Shown piece by piece: positions 4,362 to 7,059 of a DNA stretch of 7,059 bases. The stretch lies in contig JASIBJ010000038.1 of the NCBI GenBank assembly GCA_030045215.1, positions 1 to 7,059 on the forward strand, read 5' to 3'. The DNA is from Streptosporangiaceae bacterium. GTDB taxonomy: Bacteria; Actinomycetota; Actinomycetes; Streptosporangiales; Streptosporangiaceae. The translations under genes were made by a program, and so were the position numbers. Numbering within the stretch: position 1 is the first letter of the stretch; every line of letters begins with the position of its first letter. The notes below the pieces were generated by a model that saw only the letters and a program-made list of their open reading frames with translations, ran no database searches and had not been told where the DNA came from.

Positions 4362-7059
4362 GGACAGACCCTATGCCGGCGCCGAAGGTCGCCGCGAGTG
4401 CATCCCCCAGCGACGGGACGGCATGGTGCCGGCGTCGGATGATGTCGGCGATCAGGCCGGTCCAGCCGGTCTGGTGGGACGCGCCCAGACCACTCCCGTT
4501 GTCGCCGTTGAAGTACTCGTTGAAGATGAGGTTGTCCCGCCAGGCCGGGTCGTCGTTCAGCAGTGCCACCCCGCCAAAGCACGGCCGCCGCCCGTCCGGC
4601 CCCGGCACGAAGAGCGAGATAAGCCGGTCCTCCAGGTCCTCGGCGATCTCGCCGAGCGGCTTCTGCTGGCCGGAGCCGGTCGGGTACTCGATCGTCATCG
4701 CGCCCCCGAAGTAGGCCTGATAGCGCTTCAGCACGCTGATGACCAGGTAGTTCACCGGGAACCAGATCGGGCCGCGCCAGTTAGAGTTGCCGCCGAACAG
4801 CGGCGTGGTTGACTCGGCCGGCTCGTAATCGATGGTGGCCTCGTAGCCCTCGACGTCGATCGTGTAGGGGTGCTCGCGGTGCCAGGCCGACAGCGCGCGC
4901 AGCCCGTGCGGCGACAGGAATTCCGCCTCGTTCAGCAGCACCCGGAGCAGCTTGCGCAGGCGCTCGGGCCCGGCCAGCGTGAGCAGGGCCCGGTTCCCGC
5001 CGGAATCGACGACGTCGTGCTCGGCGAGCATCTCGGCGAACCGCTTGCCCACGACTTCGGCCAGTCGCACTGTCTCAGCGTCGACCACGCTCATGGCCAG
5101 CGCGGGCACGATCCCGACGATCGACCTGACCTTGACCGGGATCTTGTCGCCGCCGGGCGTGATCAGCCGGTCGTAGTACAGGCCGTCGGTCTCGTCCCAC
5201 AGTCCGCGGTCGTCGAGCGCCTGCTTGATGGCGGCGAAGTGCTCGAGGAACTTCAGCACCAGGTCGGTGCCCGGCCGGTGGCCAGATCGATGCAGGATCT
5301 CCGCCATTGTCATCATGGCCATCGCGTAGAAGGCCATCCAGCCGGTCGCATCGGCCTGCTCGAGGATCCCGCCCACCGGCAGGTGCGAGCGGTCGATCGG
5401 GCCGATGTTGTCCAGGCCGAGGAAACCGCCCTCGAACAGGTCGTTGCCCTCGGCGTCTTCACGGTTCACCCACCAGGTGAAGTTCACCAGCAGCTTGTCG
5501 AAGACCCGGCTCAGGAAGTCGAGGTCACGAGCGCCGTCCACGGCGAACACCTCGAGTGCGGCCCAGGCCTGCACCGGCGGGTTCACGTCGCCGAAGTCCC
5601 ACTCGTAGGCCGGCAACGCCCCGCCCGGATTCTGGAACCACTCCCGGCACAGCAAGATCAGCTGATACTTGGCGAACCCTGGGTCGACGTGCGCGAGCGC
5701 CACGCAGTGGAACGACAGGTCCCACGCGGCGAACCACGGGTACTCCCACTTGTCCGGCATCGACATGATGTCGAACGCGTCGAAGCTTCGCCAGCGACAG
5801 TTGCGCCCGGTGAGGCGGGATGGCGGCGGGGGCGGCTGGGCCGGGTCGCCGTCCAGCCACCTGGCGACGTCGTAGTAGTACAGCTGCTTACCCCACAGCA
5901 GGCCGGCGAACGCCTGTCGCATCACCATGGCTTCGTCCGCGCTCGCTCCGTCTGGCGTTAGCTCGGAGTAGAACTCGTCCGCCTCGGCCAGCCTCCGCGC
6001 GCAAACGGCCTCGAACTCGGCCCCAAGCGGGGAGTCGGCGCCGGCAGCAACCGGCCCGGATGCGCCAGCCCCGGCGGTGCTGGCCGGGACCGGCCGCAGC
6101 CGGACGCGCAGCTCAACCGTGGCGCCGCCGGCCAGCGTGAGCGCGTACCAGAACGCGGACTTCGTCCCCCGTCCGGCCGGATTCACGGTCGCGGACCCGG
6201 AGACTACGTGGTCGTTGATCCCGTCCTTCGGATACTGGGTGAGCGGCTGCGCGCCGAACAGCCCGGCTGTGTTGGTCTCGTTGTCGCAGAACAGAGTCGT
6301 CGGCACGGTGCCATCCGGCCCGGCGCCGGCCAGCAGCTCCATCGGCCCGCAGATCGGGTGGGTCAGTGACACCCGGGCGTCGCCGGTGGCTGCCAGCTCA
6401 GGCCGGAGGGCGTCGTCGCTGTCCCACGACCACGTGTTTCGGAACCACGCGGTCGGCAGCACATGCAGTTCCGCCTGGTCGGGACCGGCGTTGGTCACCT
6501 CGACCATCATCAGGATGTCGTCGGGGCCAGCCTTCGCGTAACGGACCTCGACAATCCAGTACCGGCCCTCATCGAACACCCCGGTGTCGACCAGCTCGTA
6601 CTCGGGCTCGAGCCTGGAACGCGCCTCGTTCCGCTCGATAAGGTCTTCGTACGGGTACGCCGCCTGCGGATAGTGGTAGCGCCAGCGGTTCCACGCGTGG
6701 CTGGGCAGCGCATCGAGGTACCACCAGCACTCCTTGACGTCCTCGCCGTGGTTGCCCTGCTCGCCGGTAAGGCCGAACGCGCGCTCCTTGAGGATCGGGT
6801 CCCGGCCGTTCCACAGGGCCAGCCCGAGGCAAAGATGCTGCTCGATGTCGCAGAACCCGGCCAGGCCGTCTTCGCCCCAGCGGTACGCGCGGGACCTGGC
6901 CTGGTCGTGCGGCAGGTAGTCCCACGCCTCGCCGTCGGGTGAGTAGTCCTCGCGGACCGTTCCCCACTGGCGCTCGCTCACGTAGGGGCCCCACCGGTAC
7001 CAGTCCCCGGCCTGCCGGAGCCCGTCCTCGAGCCGCCCGAAGCCGGCCACCCGCTCGCT
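4351..7059 (-). CDS. Large GH63-like (alpha/alpha)6 glycoside hydrolase (5' end at or beyond right edge)
   Basis: The frame is open from the right edge to TGA at 4353-4351. An in-frame GTG at 7050 would give 899 residues, but the frame continues (Ser-Glu-Arg) to the edge and too little sequence remains to see a ribosome binding site. The true start may be a few codons outside. Numbering is from that GTG. Residues 20-30 ([11 protein letters not shown]) and [20 protein letters not shown] (81-100) mark the family of about 900-residue bacterial 'glucosidases' with an MGH1/GH63-like catalytic domain. A beta-sandwich region (to about 310) and an Ala/Gly/Pro linker (about 320-342) precede an alpha-toroid. 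Motifs are [20 protein letters not shown] (431-450), [12 protein letters not shown] (481-492), [15 protein letters not shown] (755-769) and [20 protein letters not shown] (844-863). By analogy with clan GH-G enzymes (trehalase, YgjK), Asp485 is the likely acid and Glu845 the likely base of an inverting mechanism. No export signal is seen. The substrate is not evident, though an alpha-glucoside is plausible. First gene of an operon with the F420 reductase. Confidence 0.9.
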   Translation of the reverse strand, partial: SERVAGFGRLEDGLRQAGDWYRWGPYVSERQWGTVREDYSPDGEAWDYLPHDQARSRAYRWGEDGLAGFCDIEQHLCLGLALWNGRDPILKERAFGLTGEQGNHGEDVKECWWYLDALPSHAWNRWRYHYPQAAYPYEDLIERNEARSRLEPEYELVDTGVFDEGRYWIVEVRYAKAGPDDILMMVEVTNAGPDQAELHVLPTAWFRNTWSWDSDDALRPELAATGDARVSLTHPICGPMELLAGAGPDGTVPTTLFCDNETNTAGLFGAQPLTQYPKDGINDHVVSGSATVNPAGRGTKSAFWYALTLAGGATVELRVRLRPVPASTAGAGASGPVAAGADSPLGAEFEAVCARRLAEADEFYSELTPDGASADEAMVMRQAFAGLLWGKQLYYYDVARWLDGDPAQPPPPPSRLTGRNCRWRSFDAFDIMSMPDKWEYPWFAAWDLSFHCVALAHVDPGFAKYQLILLCREWFQNPGGALPAYEWDFGDVNPPVQAWAALEVFAVDGARDLDFLSRVFDKLLVNFTWWVNREDAEGNDLFEGGFLGLDNIGPIDRSHLPVGGILEQADATGWMAFYAMAMMTMAEILHRSGHRPGTDLVLKFLEHFAAIKQALDDRGLWDETDGLYYDRLITPGGDKIPVKVRSIVGIVPALAMSVVDAETVRLAEVVGKRFAEMLAEHDVVDSGGNRALLTLAGPERLRKLLRVLLNEAEFLSPHGLRALSAWHREHPYTIDVEGYEATIDYEPAESTTPLFGGNSNWRGPIWFPVNYLVISVLKRYQAYFGGAMTIEYPTGSGQQKPLGEIAEDLEDRLISLFVPGPDGRRPCFGGVALLNDDPAWRDNLIFNEYFNGDNGSGLGASHQTGWTGLIADIIRRRHHAVPSLGDALAATFGAGIGSVHES
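4369..4372 (-). promoter_or_regulatory. Ribosome binding site of the F420-reductase gene inside the glycosidase gene
   Basis: AGGG on the minus strand, 7 nt before the ATG at 4361, lies within the last codons of the upstream gene. The two genes share the 11 bases 4351-4361 (ATG ... TGA in different frames), a classical arrangement for translational coupling. Confidence 0.6.

Noticed and set aside
4870..5961. Plus-strand frame of 363 codons opposite the glycoside hydrolase
   Set aside because: It is fully antisense to the conserved catalytic domain and its composition (HQ-, R- and V-rich without motifs) is that of a shadow frame.

Overview
The window looks like chromosomal DNA of a high-GC actinomycete. 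Coding regions are strongly GC-biased at third codon positions. One gene belongs to DUF3097, a family known essentially from Actinobacteria. Another belongs to the deazaflavin (F420)-dependent nitroreductase family, which is typical of F420-using actinomycetes. The genus cannot be fixed from the sequence alone.

Layout. (1) Positions 1-1601, minus strand: the first 533 codons of a secreted protein. It has a clear Sec-type signal peptide, one N-terminal beta-rich domain, and then Ig-like repeats of about 103 residues in tandem; the C-terminus lies beyond the left edge. (2) Positions 1602-1837: a 236-bp divergent intergenic region. It holds candidate promoters, a cluster of TGTCA/TGACA motifs at 11-12 bp spacing, and a perfect 8-bp inverted repeat just before the next gene's ribosome binding site. 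(3) Positions 1838-2920, plus strand: a PLP-dependent threonine aldolase/beta-eliminating lyase-like enzyme. (4) Positions 2937-3767, minus strand: a DUF3097 protein with a Toprim-like stretch, convergent with (3) across 16 bp. (5) Positions 3768-3914: a short intergenic gap with GC-rich palindromes. (6) Positions 3915-4361, minus strand: a small F420-type nitroreductase/quinone reductase. (7) Positions 4351-7059, minus strand: a large GH63-like (alpha/alpha)6 glycoside hydrolase of about 900 residues or more, probably cut a few codons short at its 5' end by the right edge. It overlaps gene (6) by 11 bp.

The glycosidase and the F420 reductase are almost certainly co-transcribed and translationally coupled, and DUF3097 may be read from the same transcript or its own promoter. 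The aldolase and the repeat protein diverge from a shared regulatory region. I see no mobile element, CRISPR array, tRNA or rRNA, and no defence-like or other plainly new multi-gene system. The more unusual material is the tandem-repeat secreted protein, the structured divergent intergenic region, and the uncharacterised DUF3097 and large GH63-like proteins.
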